Of a DNA stretch of 9,489 bases, positions 1 through 6,333 are shown in pieces. Position 1 is the first letter of the stretch, and each line of letters starts with the position of its first letter. Below the pieces are notes generated by a model. That model did no database searches, was not told where the DNA came from, and saw only the letters and a program-made list of their open reading frames with translations. Made by a program: the position numbers and the translations under genes. Origin of the DNA: Deltaproteobacteria bacterium (GTDB lineage: Bacteria; Bdellovibrionota_C; UBA2361; JAAYZI01); contig JAAYZI010000343.1 of assembly GCA_012514925.1 (NCBI GenBank), positions 1 through 9,489 of the forward strand. Reading direction: 5' to 3'.

Positions 1-570
1 CGAAGCGCGCGCCGTGTCGTAGCTTGCCTGGCACTCTTGCTTTTTCTTGGCCCTCATATCGAGTTTGATGAAATTGCGGTCCTAACGGGTTTTCTACTTG
101 GCTGTGGTTTTGATCTCCGCCCATCCCGTTTATCGCCAGGGCTTACGGCTGCTTTTATGGCGCTATTGTGTGCGCCGATTATATTTACGGCGAAGTCGAG
201 TCAGTATGGGCTCTATCCATGGGAGAAGGGGCCGGATGGGTATTTTAGGTGGAGTGGTAAAAATGCGAGGGTAAGTTTAGAGTGCGCGCCTGATGCTAAA
301 CACCGTACAGTCGTTTTCCGTGCGCTTACCCCAAATATGCAGGCGGACCCTGTGATTTTAGAGGTGGGACAACCAGGATCGTTTCAGGTTCTAATGATGC
401 AAGAGCCTGGTTTGTACTCGGCCACGGTTTCTTGCGGGAAGGCTCTGGTCGTTCCAGCGCGCCTAAATGAGGCTAATTTTGATCTGACCCTTTCCCGTAT
501 TTGGACGCCCTCCAAGCAGGTGGAGGGGGGAGACCAGCGCCTTTTAGGGGTGCAGGTCGTCGGCGAGTAG
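1..570 (+). CDS. O-antigen ligase/polymerase-type membrane protein, C-terminal part (5' end outside window)
   Basis: The reading frame is open from base 1 to the TAG at 568-570 (189 visible codons), so this is the 3' part of a gene starting upstream; a TTG at 37 is only an internal codon. The visible part starts with hydrophobic segments (about residues 6-18 and 25-37, then 48-63) around the pattern HIEFDEIAVLTGFLLG. This resembles the last membrane helices of Wzy/WaaL-class proteins, where a periplasmic PE or DE precedes a final LLxGL helix. About 120 soluble residues follow, beginning YGLYPWE and FRWSGKNA and ending SRIWTP...GDQRLLGVQV. A similar beta-sandwich-like tail follows many O-antigen ligase-like proteins in diverse bacteria. 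Inference: it acts in the inner membrane, with the tail in the periplasm, to polymerise or ligate a polysaccharide. This fits the sugar-nucleotide genes at the right end of the window. Family assignment is moderate because the catalytic region is not visible. Confidence 0.6.
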   Translation, partial: RSARRVVACLALLLFLGPHIEFDEIAVLTGFLLGCGFDLRPSRLSPGLTAAFMALLCAPIIFTAKSSQYGLYPWEKGPDGYFRWSGKNARVSLECAPDAKHRTVVFRALTPNMQADPVILEVGQPGSFQVLMMQEPGLYSATVSCGKALVVPARLNEANFDLTLSRIWTPSKQVEGGDQRLLGVQVVGE

Positions 571-654
571 GCCTAACCCCCTACCCTTGACTTTTAAACT
601 AATAACTACTAAGTACTTGTATCCGTTCAGTGGGTATTAGTTAGGGGTTACAGT

Positions 655-723
655 ATGTTAGCAGTTCAATTGTCAAGGAGAAAAAGTGGTCGCCCCTTGA
701 TCGGGTGCGGCTGGTTTGTGTGA
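655..723 (+). CDS. Possible 22-codon leader ORF (very tentative)
   Basis: ATG at 655 opens a 22-codon frame (MLAVQLSRRKSGRPLIGCGW plus two residues) ending in TGA at 721-723. AGGGG at 643-647 lies seven bases before the ATG and could serve as a weak ribosome site. The product is basic in the middle, has no recognisable family and is short enough to arise by chance. Its stop codon falls inside the first direct TGAACGG motif. A leader peptide controlling the downstream operon is possible, but nothing beyond position and the weak ribosome site supports it. Confidence 0.12.
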   Translation: MLAVQLSRRKSGRPLIGCGWFV

Positions 724-738
724 ACGGATAGTGCTTTC

Positions 739-769
739 ACCCCTAATAATAGTCCCCTTAGGGGTCTTT
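739..769 (+). terminator. Weak C4/G4 hairpin followed by TCTTT
   Basis: CCCC (754-757), TTA loop, GGGG (761-764), then TCTTTG. As an alternative, ACCCCT (739-744) can pair with AGGGGT (760-765) across a 15-base loop, so two mutually exclusive hairpins share the same G4 arm. The U-tract is short and the stems are only four to six pairs, so this is at best a weak terminator for upstream transcription or an attenuator-like switch. It lies between the two direct TGAACGG motifs. Confidence 0.25.
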
Positions 770-836
770 GCTTCAGCTTTGGTGTTTGTGGATTTAGTGT
801 ACTCTATTTCAAGTGTGAACGGTTACTTGGTCTCCA

Positions 837-859
837 TAAAATACTCGAATTTTTATAAT
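837..859 (+). promoter_or_regulatory. Candidate -10 boxes upstream of the acyl-CoA dehydrogenase
   Basis: A perfect TATAAT lies at 854-859, but no good -35 is found 16-18 bases upstream, and a start near 866 would leave almost no leader before the ATG at 877. TAAAAT at 837-842 is better placed. About 17 bases upstream of it lies TGTGAA (814-819), part of the repeated GTGTGAACGG motif, and the resulting leader would be about 30 bases. The overlap of the repeat with the -35 position is the main reason to take this candidate seriously. Confidence 0.35.
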
Positions 860-876
860 TGCTTTAAGGGTTTTAA

Positions 877-3081
877 ATGAGAGCTTCCGGAACTGAGAAG
901 GCCGCCCAATCTGGGCTTAGAACATTGCCTGGTGACGACGTACGCCAAATTATGTGGCGTTTTTCTGAGCGCTATGATTTGCAAATGGTGGTGCAGTCCA
1001 CGCGCTCTGTGGCGCGGGGAGTGGTGGCGCGGCTTGTAGCGGACGGTGGTAGAAATTCTCACGAGTGGACGAAGGAGAAAAATGAACTGCTGACGGCCTT
1101 CGACCAATCCGGTATCACCTCAGTTTTTATGGACCCAAGCCAGGGTGGGTTTGTAGATGGTCCCAAGAATCTGGTTCTGGCGTTGGTCGCGTTTGAGCTG
1201 GCTTGGGTGGATGCCGGCGCGGCTACTTGTAGCTTGGCTGGTAATTTGGCATTGGCTCCGATTCACGAAAAAGGCACTCCCGAGCAGCGAGATTATTATA
1301 TGAGCCATTCTGTGCCGGTGCAGCCGGGTGAGGATCGTAAGCAGCTACGCGGCGCCTTTGCGCTGACAGAGCCGCTGCCCTACGTCGGAGTGGATACCGG
1401 AGTGCTTGGGGGAAAAGTGCGGATTGCAGAGTGGGAGCAAGGAAAAGAACCGATTCTGCATGTAGAAAAGCGCGGCAGATTTATAACCAATATGGATTTT
1501 GCAAATTTTGTAAGCGCTGCTGTAGATTCAGATGACCCGCGCATTAAGGGTAGCTGCATGATTATTTTGGAGGAAGGGGATCCCGGCACTTTTGATCGTG
1601 GGGCTCCAACTCTAAAACTAGTGCATCAACTCTCCTCGACACGCGATCCTATTTTTAACATGAAGGTGCCGGCGTCTCGCATTGTGGGCGGCTACACTGT
1701 TAAGGATGGAGTGATTGTTCCTAACCTTAACCACGGCGAGGTAATCGAGGCGGTTTTTAGGCGCACCCGTGTGCCGGTTGGGCTTATGACCTCAGCTAAG
1801 CTGCTCTCTGCGGTTGAGCCGGTAATACGCTATCAACGTCAGCGCTTTAGAGGAGGGGGTACTGGCACCCCTGGAACTCCGCGTTTCGAACTTGGCTTAC
1901 AGCAAAAAGAAGACTCTTTACACCGCCTTGTTGATGTGTGGGCGATTGGAGAAGCCGGCGCTTCTTTAGGCTTTGCTACGGCTAGGCTTCTGGATGAGTT
2001 TGATCCAATTGAATGTTGGAAGGAGAGTTACTTCGTGGAGAAGGGGGTAACCGGCGCGCGCGCTCAGATGAAAGAGCTGCGAGGGGTTGAAAAACTTGCG
2101 ATTGAGTACATTGAGCTTGCTGCCAAACCTGTGGGTGAGAGATGCGAGGCGCGTTTCACCGAGCTGTGGGAGAACGATCTTGTGCAATTTGTGGTGTTAG
2201 AGGCGTTGGCTAATGTGATGACTCCAGCCTGCAAGCTTTGGAACACGGGAGTCGGCGCGACTACGATGAGAGAGGCCGTGAGTTTGATGGGCGGGTATGG
2301 AATTACGGAAGACTGCTCCGGTTTCTTGGCCCAGAAATGGATGGATTCTCAACTAGAAGCCACCTATGAGGGTCCGGAAGCTGTGCAACGGCGGCAACTC
2401 ACTGCTACCATGACCAGCGAGGTGTTTTTAGCGCAAATGCAACAGTGGATTAAGGAGTTAAGAGCCATCGCCAGCCGTCGTCCGGGCAGCGGTGCTTGCG
2501 CCCTCGCATCGGGTATGGAGCTTTGGATTTGGTCTCTAAGGTATTTGCTCTCGGGAAAAGACGCCTTCAATAAGGCGCTCTATCAGAGTCAACGTCAGGG
2601 AGTGACCTTTGCGTTAGCAGATGCGCTTTGCTGGCTTTTGGCTTCGCATTGCTTGATTTTGGACACTTTGGAGTTGGAAGCCAAAGGTCCACAGAATCCA
2701 AACTTAGGCGAGGCTTTGCCGGGTTTAGTGGACTTCTTTTTTGACCTCTGTCACTGTCAGAGTGCCAGGTCTGCTGGAGAGGCGGCTCGTATCTGTGCTG
2801 AGTTGGTGTTCGGCTACAATCGTCATCCAGAGAGGGAAGACCCAGAAGCTTCTGAGGAGTTAGCTTCAGGGGCTTGCGGCAATTCCAAGGATGTAACTGA
2901 GAAGGATGGTGCGCGCCCGGTCAAAGCCGGTCCCTGTGCCAGGTCTGATGGAATGGAGGGATTTGTGCGTCTGCGCACTAAGCTTGATGGTTGCCTGACC
3001 GGATGTCGGCTTGCCAAGGACCGTGCCGCGCGCTCTCTCACGCAGGTGATGATCCCGGAAGCTTTGGACTATCCTGTTTAG
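877..3081 (+). CDS. Acyl-CoA dehydrogenase family protein with long C-terminal extension
   Basis: A 734-aa FAD enzyme expected to make the 2,3-double bond in an acyl-CoA thioester and pass electrons to an electron-transfer flavoprotein. Visible landmarks: helical N-terminal domain (about 20-155); flavin/substrate loop motif ALTEP at 162-166, followed by YVGVDTG instead of the usual AGSD; beta domain to about 285; C-terminal helical domain with MGGYGITED (471-479) and the YEG motif at 497-499. By family analogy E498 is the catalytic base. Typical short/medium-chain family members have about 380-400 residues, so this is nearer the VLCAD/ACAD9 size class. Residues about 530-734 form an extra tail: helical and cysteine-containing to about 650, then a polar, probably disordered stretch (650-690). 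Start: ATG 877, with AAGGG at 866-870 six bases upstream. The gene lies 28 bp before an ETF-QO-like gene, so co-transcription is likely. Substrate chain length cannot be told. Confidence 0.9.
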   Translation: MRASGTEKAAQSGLRTLPGDDVRQIMWRFSERYDLQMVVQSTRSVARGVVARLVADGGRNSHEWTKEKNELLTAFDQSGITSVFMDPSQGGFVDGPKNLVLALVAFELAWVDAGAATCSLAGNLALAPIHEKGTPEQRDYYMSHSVPVQPGEDRKQLRGAFALTEPLPYVGVDTGVLGGKVRIAEWEQGKEPILHVEKRGRFITNMDFANFVSAAVDSDDPRIKGSCMIILEEGDPGTFDRGAPTLKLVHQLSSTRDPIFNMKVPASRIVGGYTVKDGVIVPNLNHGEVIEAVFRRTRVPVGLMTSAKLLSAVEPVIRYQRQRFRGGGTGTPGTPRFELGLQQKEDSLHRLVDVWAIGEAGASLGFATARLLDEFDPIECWKESYFVEKGVTGARAQMKELRGVEKLAIEYIELAAKPVGERCEARFTELWENDLVQFVVLEALANVMTPACKLWNTGVGATTMREAVSLMGGYGITEDCSGFLAQKWMDSQLEATYEGPEAVQRRQLTATMTSEVFLAQMQQWIKELRAIASRRPGSGACALASGMELWIWSLRYLLSGKDAFNKALYQSQRQGVTFALADALCWLLASHCLILDTLELEAKGPQNPNLGEALPGLVDFFFDLCHCQSARSAGEAARICAELVFGYNRHPEREDPEASEELASGACGNSKDVTEKDGARPVKAGPCARSDGMEGFVRLRTKLDGCLTGCRLAKDRAARSLTQVMIPEALDYPV

Positions 3082-3109
3082 GCGTTCTAACGCTGGGGGT
3101 TTAGGTCAA

Positions 3110-4960
3110 ATGGAAGAAGATCGCGCGAGTCTTGAGGTAGACATCGCCTGTGTCGGGTTTGGCCCGGCCATGGGTGGATTCCTTTCAACCCTTTCTAAAT
3201 CGATTCTGGATAGCGGCGGGAACCCTCTCCTACAGAGCAACTCCATGCCGGGAATGCCCTTGCAAGTGATGTGCTACGAGCGAGCAGATGACCTGGGTTT
3301 TGGGGTTTCGGGGGTGGTTACTAAGGGGCGGGCGATAAGGGCTTCCTTTCCTGACCTTGATTTTTCAGAGATCCCTATGGCCTGCACGACAGGTCAAGAG
3401 AAGGTTGTTTATTTGCTAGATCCCCACGGTGTGAGCCGCCGCGCTCTTCCACTAAGGGTTGCGGATCGAGCTTTACGCGCTCTGAAATTTATGCTGCCGG
3501 TGCGTAATGAGGGCTTTGAACTGCCTTATATCCCGCCCTTTTTGCGTAAGCATAACGGACTGCTTCTTTCCATAGGTCAGTTTAATCAATGGGTGGCAGG
3601 TAATCTGATGGGCACTGGATTGGTGCAGATTTGGCCAGCAACCCCTGTAAAAGAGCCGTTACTTGATGGGCAGAAAGTCATAGGGATAAGGCTTTGCGAT
3701 CAGGGCGTTGACCGGTCCGGCCGAGCGGCGGCTGGTTATGCTCCGGGGATGGACATCAAGGCTGCACTGACGGTGATCGGGGACGGGCCGGTTGGAGCGG
3801 TTGGTCAGGCGCTGGATCGACAGCTTGGTCTTCCGGCTGGACACCATCACCGTGATTGGGCGGTAGGCATGAAATTTGTGGTAGAGCTGCCGCCGCAGTG
3901 CGAACTGGCGGAGGGTACCGTGCTGCATACGTTCGGTTATCCGGAGCCCGAAATATTTGGTTTCCTTTATGTGCATCCCGGGCGGGTCGCCTCGTTGGGG
4001 ATTTTCGTGCCATCCTGGTTCGATCATCCCGCCAGAACAGCTTACCGATATTTGCAGCATTGGATGCTGCATCCTTACCTTTGGAGACATCTTGAGGGTG
4101 GCACGCTGCGCTCATGGGGCGCAAAGACGCTGCAGGAAGCGGGAAAGCGCGGCGAGCCTTTCTTGGTTGGAGATGGTTTTGCGCGGATAGGTGAAGGGTC
4201 TGGCAGCACCAATGTTTTAGCCGGTGCTGGAGTTGATGAAGCGTGGATGAGTGGAGTTTTATTGGCTGAGGGGGTGGTGCAGCTTGCGCGCGAAGGTAAG
4301 CCCTTTTCCAAAGAGAACTTGGAGCAAGCGTATGTGGCTAGGCGCAGGCAGAGCTGGTTGGAAAAAGAAGCGCGTGTCGCAGAAAAATCACGGGATGGTT
4401 TCGGGCGTAACTTTGTCTGGGGAGTGCTGGGAATGGCGCTTTCTGGGTTTACTGGGGGGCTTATTAATGTGCCTGGCGTGTTAAAACGGCCGCATGAGCG
4501 CATACCCACCCTGGAGGAGTACTATCATGGGCGCATCAGCCCAGAAGAGATTCAGGAGATTCGTCAAAGCTGTTTTAGTGCGGGACAGCCTCTGCATGAT
4601 CTACTTATGAATCGGGTTGGTTGGCCGGAGATCCCCTTTGATGGCAAACTTTTAGTTTCTCATCAGGACGCCCTTTTGCTGGGAGGAAAAGTGCAGGCTC
4701 CTGATGGATACGCTGACCATGTGGAGTTTGTGCATCCTCATCTTTGCGAGGCCTGCGGCACAAAAGTCTGCGTGGAGGGGTGCTCAGGGCAGGCGATTAT
4801 GCCCTCTCCCGAAGGTGGAGTGCCCCAGTTTGATCGTGAAAAGTGTGTGCATTGTGGAGCCTGCGTTTGGAACTGTGCCCAGGCCCACCCCGATGATCCC
4901 GAGCATGGAAATATTCGTTTCAGCGCTGGAGCGGGAGGGCTTCACTCGGCTGAAAATTAA
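3110..4960 (+). CDS. ETF-quinone oxidoreductase/FixC-like FAD protein fused to an eight-cysteine ferredoxin domain
   Basis: A 616-aa flavoprotein resembling electron-transfer flavoprotein:ubiquinone oxidoreductase, which moves electrons from acyl-CoA dehydrogenases via ETF to quinone at the inner membrane. Visible landmarks: FAD-binding turn VGFGPAMGG at 15-23 (a variant of GxGxxG); VIGDGPVGAVGQAL at 222-235, matching the GxGxxG-like second nucleotide-contact segment of ETF-QO; FLVGDGF with NVLAGAGVDEAWMSG (351-382), matching the flavin-contact segment near the C-terminus of the FAD domain; a hydrophobic, glycine-rich patch (about 431-456) where ETF-QO has its membrane/quinone region. The tail has C546-x2-C549-x4-C554-x3-C558 and C579-x2-C582-x2-C585-x3-C589. 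Canonical ETF-QO carries one [4Fe-4S] cluster, so eight cysteines could bind two. Start: ATG 3110, with AGGT at 3103-3106 just upstream. It pairs with the preceding dehydrogenase; no etfA/etfB is visible. It could be a paralogous family rather than true ETF-QO. Confidence 0.8.
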   Translation: MEEDRASLEVDIACVGFGPAMGGFLSTLSKSILDSGGNPLLQSNSMPGMPLQVMCYERADDLGFGVSGVVTKGRAIRASFPDLDFSEIPMACTTGQEKVVYLLDPHGVSRRALPLRVADRALRALKFMLPVRNEGFELPYIPPFLRKHNGLLLSIGQFNQWVAGNLMGTGLVQIWPATPVKEPLLDGQKVIGIRLCDQGVDRSGRAAAGYAPGMDIKAALTVIGDGPVGAVGQALDRQLGLPAGHHHRDWAVGMKFVVELPPQCELAEGTVLHTFGYPEPEIFGFLYVHPGRVASLGIFVPSWFDHPARTAYRYLQHWMLHPYLWRHLEGGTLRSWGAKTLQEAGKRGEPFLVGDGFARIGEGSGSTNVLAGAGVDEAWMSGVLLAEGVVQLAREGKPFSKENLEQAYVARRRQSWLEKEARVAEKSRDGFGRNFVWGVLGMALSGFTGGLINVPGVLKRPHERIPTLEEYYHGRISPEEIQEIRQSCFSAGQPLHDLLMNRVGWPEIPFDGKLLVSHQDALLLGGKVQAPDGYADHVEFVHPHLCEACGTKVCVEGCSGQAIMPSPEGGVPQFDREKCVHCGACVWNCAQAHPDDPEHGNIRFSAGAGGLHSAEN

Positions 4961-5186
4961 CCCCGATACTTCACCAGATTTTTGCTACGCTGAGCGTCTG
5001 CGTGTATCCGGTAACCGCTTACGCATGGAATTGATCATGCAATTTTGTTTTAGGCCTCTTGGCGGTAACGCGGAATTAATTTCACCTTCATTTCACTTTC
5101 TCCAGAGAAAGTAATATTCGTGCAAGCGGATACATCTGCATAAGCCTGAGAGCGCTACATTTTTCTTTGGCTATGATACGGGGCGC
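4961..5186. other. Convergent intergenic gap (226 bp)
   Basis: This gap separates the 3' ends of the ETF-QO-like gene (+) and the CNNM-family gene (-). A frame continuing past 4960 on the plus strand is out of register with the ETF-QO frame and encodes nothing recognisable, so I do not take it as a frameshifted tail. The only structure seen is the hairpin at 5095-5112; no RNA gene was recognised. Confidence 0.5.
5095..5112. terminator. Perfect 7-bp hairpin between convergent genes
   Basis: ACTTTCT (5095-5101), CCAG loop, AGAAAGT (5106-5112): a perfect inverted repeat roughly midway between two converging genes, where a bidirectional terminator would be expected. The stem is AT-rich and there is no clear T-run on either strand, so intrinsic termination is uncertain. 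Confidence 0.3.
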
Positions 5187-6236
5187 TTAACGTGAGCTGC
5201 GGCGGCGTCTGGCTGACCAGAGCAGTTTGGCAAAAGCGCGCAGGTCGCTTACGGCGTCATACTCGTCCACTATCTCTTTACCGACTACTTCTTCTAATAG
5301 GTCTTCAAGCGTTACGATTCCCGCCAGGCTCCCATGCTCATCTACCACCGCGCATATATGCTCACGCTCTTCGAAAAGCTCAAGCAACAACTTATCAACC
5401 CGCACCAGCTCAGGCACTGTTTTTAGAGGCCTGGATATATCCCGCACTTTTTTTGAAGAATCTCCTCCCACCAACTCCCGAAAGATATCCCGCTGAGTGA
5501 CGTAGCCGCTAAGATAATCCGGGTCTTTCTCCGAAAAAATAGGGATACGGGAATAGGCACAGTTTGCAATCTCTTGCGCTAGATCGGAGATGCGGGTGTT
5601 CTCCTCCAGCCTAAAAACCACCACGCGTGGGGTCAGCACATCTTTGACCAGCATCTGGTCAAGACCTACCACATTCTCAATAACTGCTCCCTCAAAATGG
5701 TCGAGCGCCCCCTCCTCACGTCCAATCGCCGCCATAGAGAGGAATTCCTGCGGGGAAACACTGTGGGCAGGAGCCGCGCGCAAAAGTCTTTTTGAAACAT
5801 AATCGGAGATAACACTTAGAGGAGTGCCGATAAAAATTAGGAACTCCAACGGACGCACCATTAAACGCGCCACCGGCCGGCAATAAATAACCCCCAACAC
5901 CTTTGGTAAGATCTCCGTAAAATACAAAACTGTCAGGGTGTACAGCACCGAGAACAGCGCAACCGTATCGTTGCCAAAAGCCATGCCTACGGCCCAGCCG
6001 GAAACAGCCGCCCCACCGGTATGCGCTAACGTATTAAAAATCAAGATGGCGCTAATTGGCCTGCCAATCTCATTCTTAAAACCCAGTAACTTCTGGCCAG
6101 CAGCCGATCCTTTCTCTGCTTCGTACTTCACATAGGAGAGCGGTACTGCATAAAGGGCGGCCTCCGCCAGAGAACATAAAAAAGACGAGACCAAAGAGAT
6201 CCCCACCGCTAAAGCGGCGACCAATGTATAGTCCAT
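5187..6236 (-). CDS. CNNM/CorC-family membrane protein (DUF21 plus CBS pair)
   Basis: A 349-aa inner-membrane protein of the family called hemolysin/CorC/CNNM, several members of which export Mg2+ (some also Co2+). The DUF21 transmembrane domain covers about 1-155, with SLAEAALYA (22-30), where the family has its conserved small-residue-plus-Glu motif, NT (68-69) and TEILPK (107-112). DVLTPR (199-204) opens a CBS pair: CBS1 about 197-255, CBS2 about 265-322, ending EDLLEEVVGKEIVDEYD. Many bacterial relatives continue into a CorC_HlyC domain; this one stops about 25 residues after the CBS pair with a basic tail (ARRRRSSR), so it is a short form rather than a truncation. Start: ATG at 6236-6234, with AAGG about eight bases upstream on the minus strand. 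It is divergent from the acyltransferase gene and apparently monocistronic. Ion specificity cannot be read from the sequence. Confidence 0.9.
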   Translation of the reverse strand: MDYTLVAALAVGISLVSSFLCSLAEAALYAVPLSYVKYEAEKGSAAGQKLLGFKNEIGRPISAILIFNTLAHTGGAAVSGWAVGMAFGNDTVALFSVLYTLTVLYFTEILPKVLGVIYCRPVARLMVRPLEFLIFIGTPLSVISDYVSKRLLRAAPAHSVSPQEFLSMAAIGREEGALDHFEGAVIENVVGLDQMLVKDVLTPRVVVFRLEENTRISDLAQEIANCAYSRIPIFSEKDPDYLSGYVTQRDIFRELVGGDSSKKVRDISRPLKTVPELVRVDKLLLELFEEREHICAVVDEHGSLAGIVTLEDLLEEVVGKEIVDEYDAVSDLRAFAKLLWSARRRRSSR

Positions 6237-6259
6237 TTAAAGCCTTGCTATTTTTACCC

Positions 6260-6294
6260 CTTGAATTTACTCTTGAATTTGTGAGGTATTCAAG
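6260..6294. repeat. CTTGAAT half-site array in divergent promoter region
   Basis: CTTGAATTT occurs at 6260-6268 and 6272-6280, a 12-base repeat period. The second copy forms an inverted repeat with ATTCAAG at 6288-6294 (arms of seven, spacer of nine). This lies in the 97-bp gap between the divergent CNNM-like and acyltransferase genes, where a shared operator would sit. TTGAAT also resembles a -35 box on both strands (minus strand: TTGAAT, then 17 bases, then a poor GTAAAT). Inference: an operator or overlapping divergent promoters. AT-rich chance repetition remains possible. Confidence 0.35.
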
Positions 6295-6333
6295 TACCGT
6301 TCTCCAATAAAAAGAACACTTCTCGATAACAGC

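Larger units (their letters stand above)
620..822. repeat. Three TGAACGG-core motifs (one inverted, two direct)
   Basis: GTGTGAACGG occurs at 718-727 and again, identically, at 813-822, 95 bases apart. The reverse complement of TGAACGGATA (extending the first direct copy through 730) occurs exactly as TATCCGTTCA at 620-629. All three lie in the same gene-free stretch, and the last ends 54 bases before the dehydrogenase start codon. An AT-rich, -10-like element follows each direct copy (TAATAAT at 744-750; TAAAAT at 837-842). Inference: operator sites for a transcription factor, or -35 elements of an alternative (perhaps ECF) sigma factor, whose -35 boxes often contain GAAC. Which of these it is cannot be decided here. 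Confidence 0.4.
571..876. other. 306-bp gene-free regulatory stretch upstream of the acyl-CoA dehydrogenase operon
   Basis: No convincing protein gene lies here. The stretch holds three TGAACGG-core motifs (620-629 inverted; 718-727 and 813-822 direct), a C4/G4 hairpin at 754-764, a TTGACT (587-592) that could be a -35 box but lacks a good -10, and a TATAAT at 854-859. TAACCCC (574-580) can also pair with GGGGTTA (644-650) across a long loop. An AAGGAG (675-680) sits five bases before a GTG that opens only a four-codon frame, M-V-A-P-stop. The length and motif density suggest a regulated promoter or leader for the gene at 877, and the start of the stretch probably also holds the end of the upstream transcript. 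Confidence 0.5.

Noticed and set aside
587..615. TTGACT with TAAGTA as a promoter at 17-base spacing
   Set aside because: The -10 match is poor, and a transcript from here would have a leader of more than 250 bases. Kept only as a remark in the intergenic description.
853..1107. 84-codon minus-strand frame over the dehydrogenase start
   Set aside because: Rich in His, Arg and Leu with no family signal; it covers the ribosome site and start of the real gene on the other strand.
3659..4090. 143-codon minus-strand frame inside the ETF-QO-like gene
   Set aside because: Antisense to conserved FAD-domain coding sequence, with no recognisable product.
4075..4509. 144-codon minus-strand frame inside the ETF-QO-like gene
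   Set aside because: It is the shadow of a well-supported gene; its translation is Ser/Pro/Arg-rich with no domain or ribosome site.
5019..5042. GCATG...CATGC inverted repeat in the convergent gap as a terminator
   Set aside because: Only five pairs with an eight-base loop and no T-run; expected by chance.
4704..5114. 136-codon plus-strand frame overlapping the end of the ETF-QO-like gene and running past its stop
   Set aside because: It is out of register with the ETF-QO frame, which already contains the complete ferredoxin cysteines and a normal ending. The extra 50 residues past the stop resemble nothing, so a frameshifted longer protein is unlikely.
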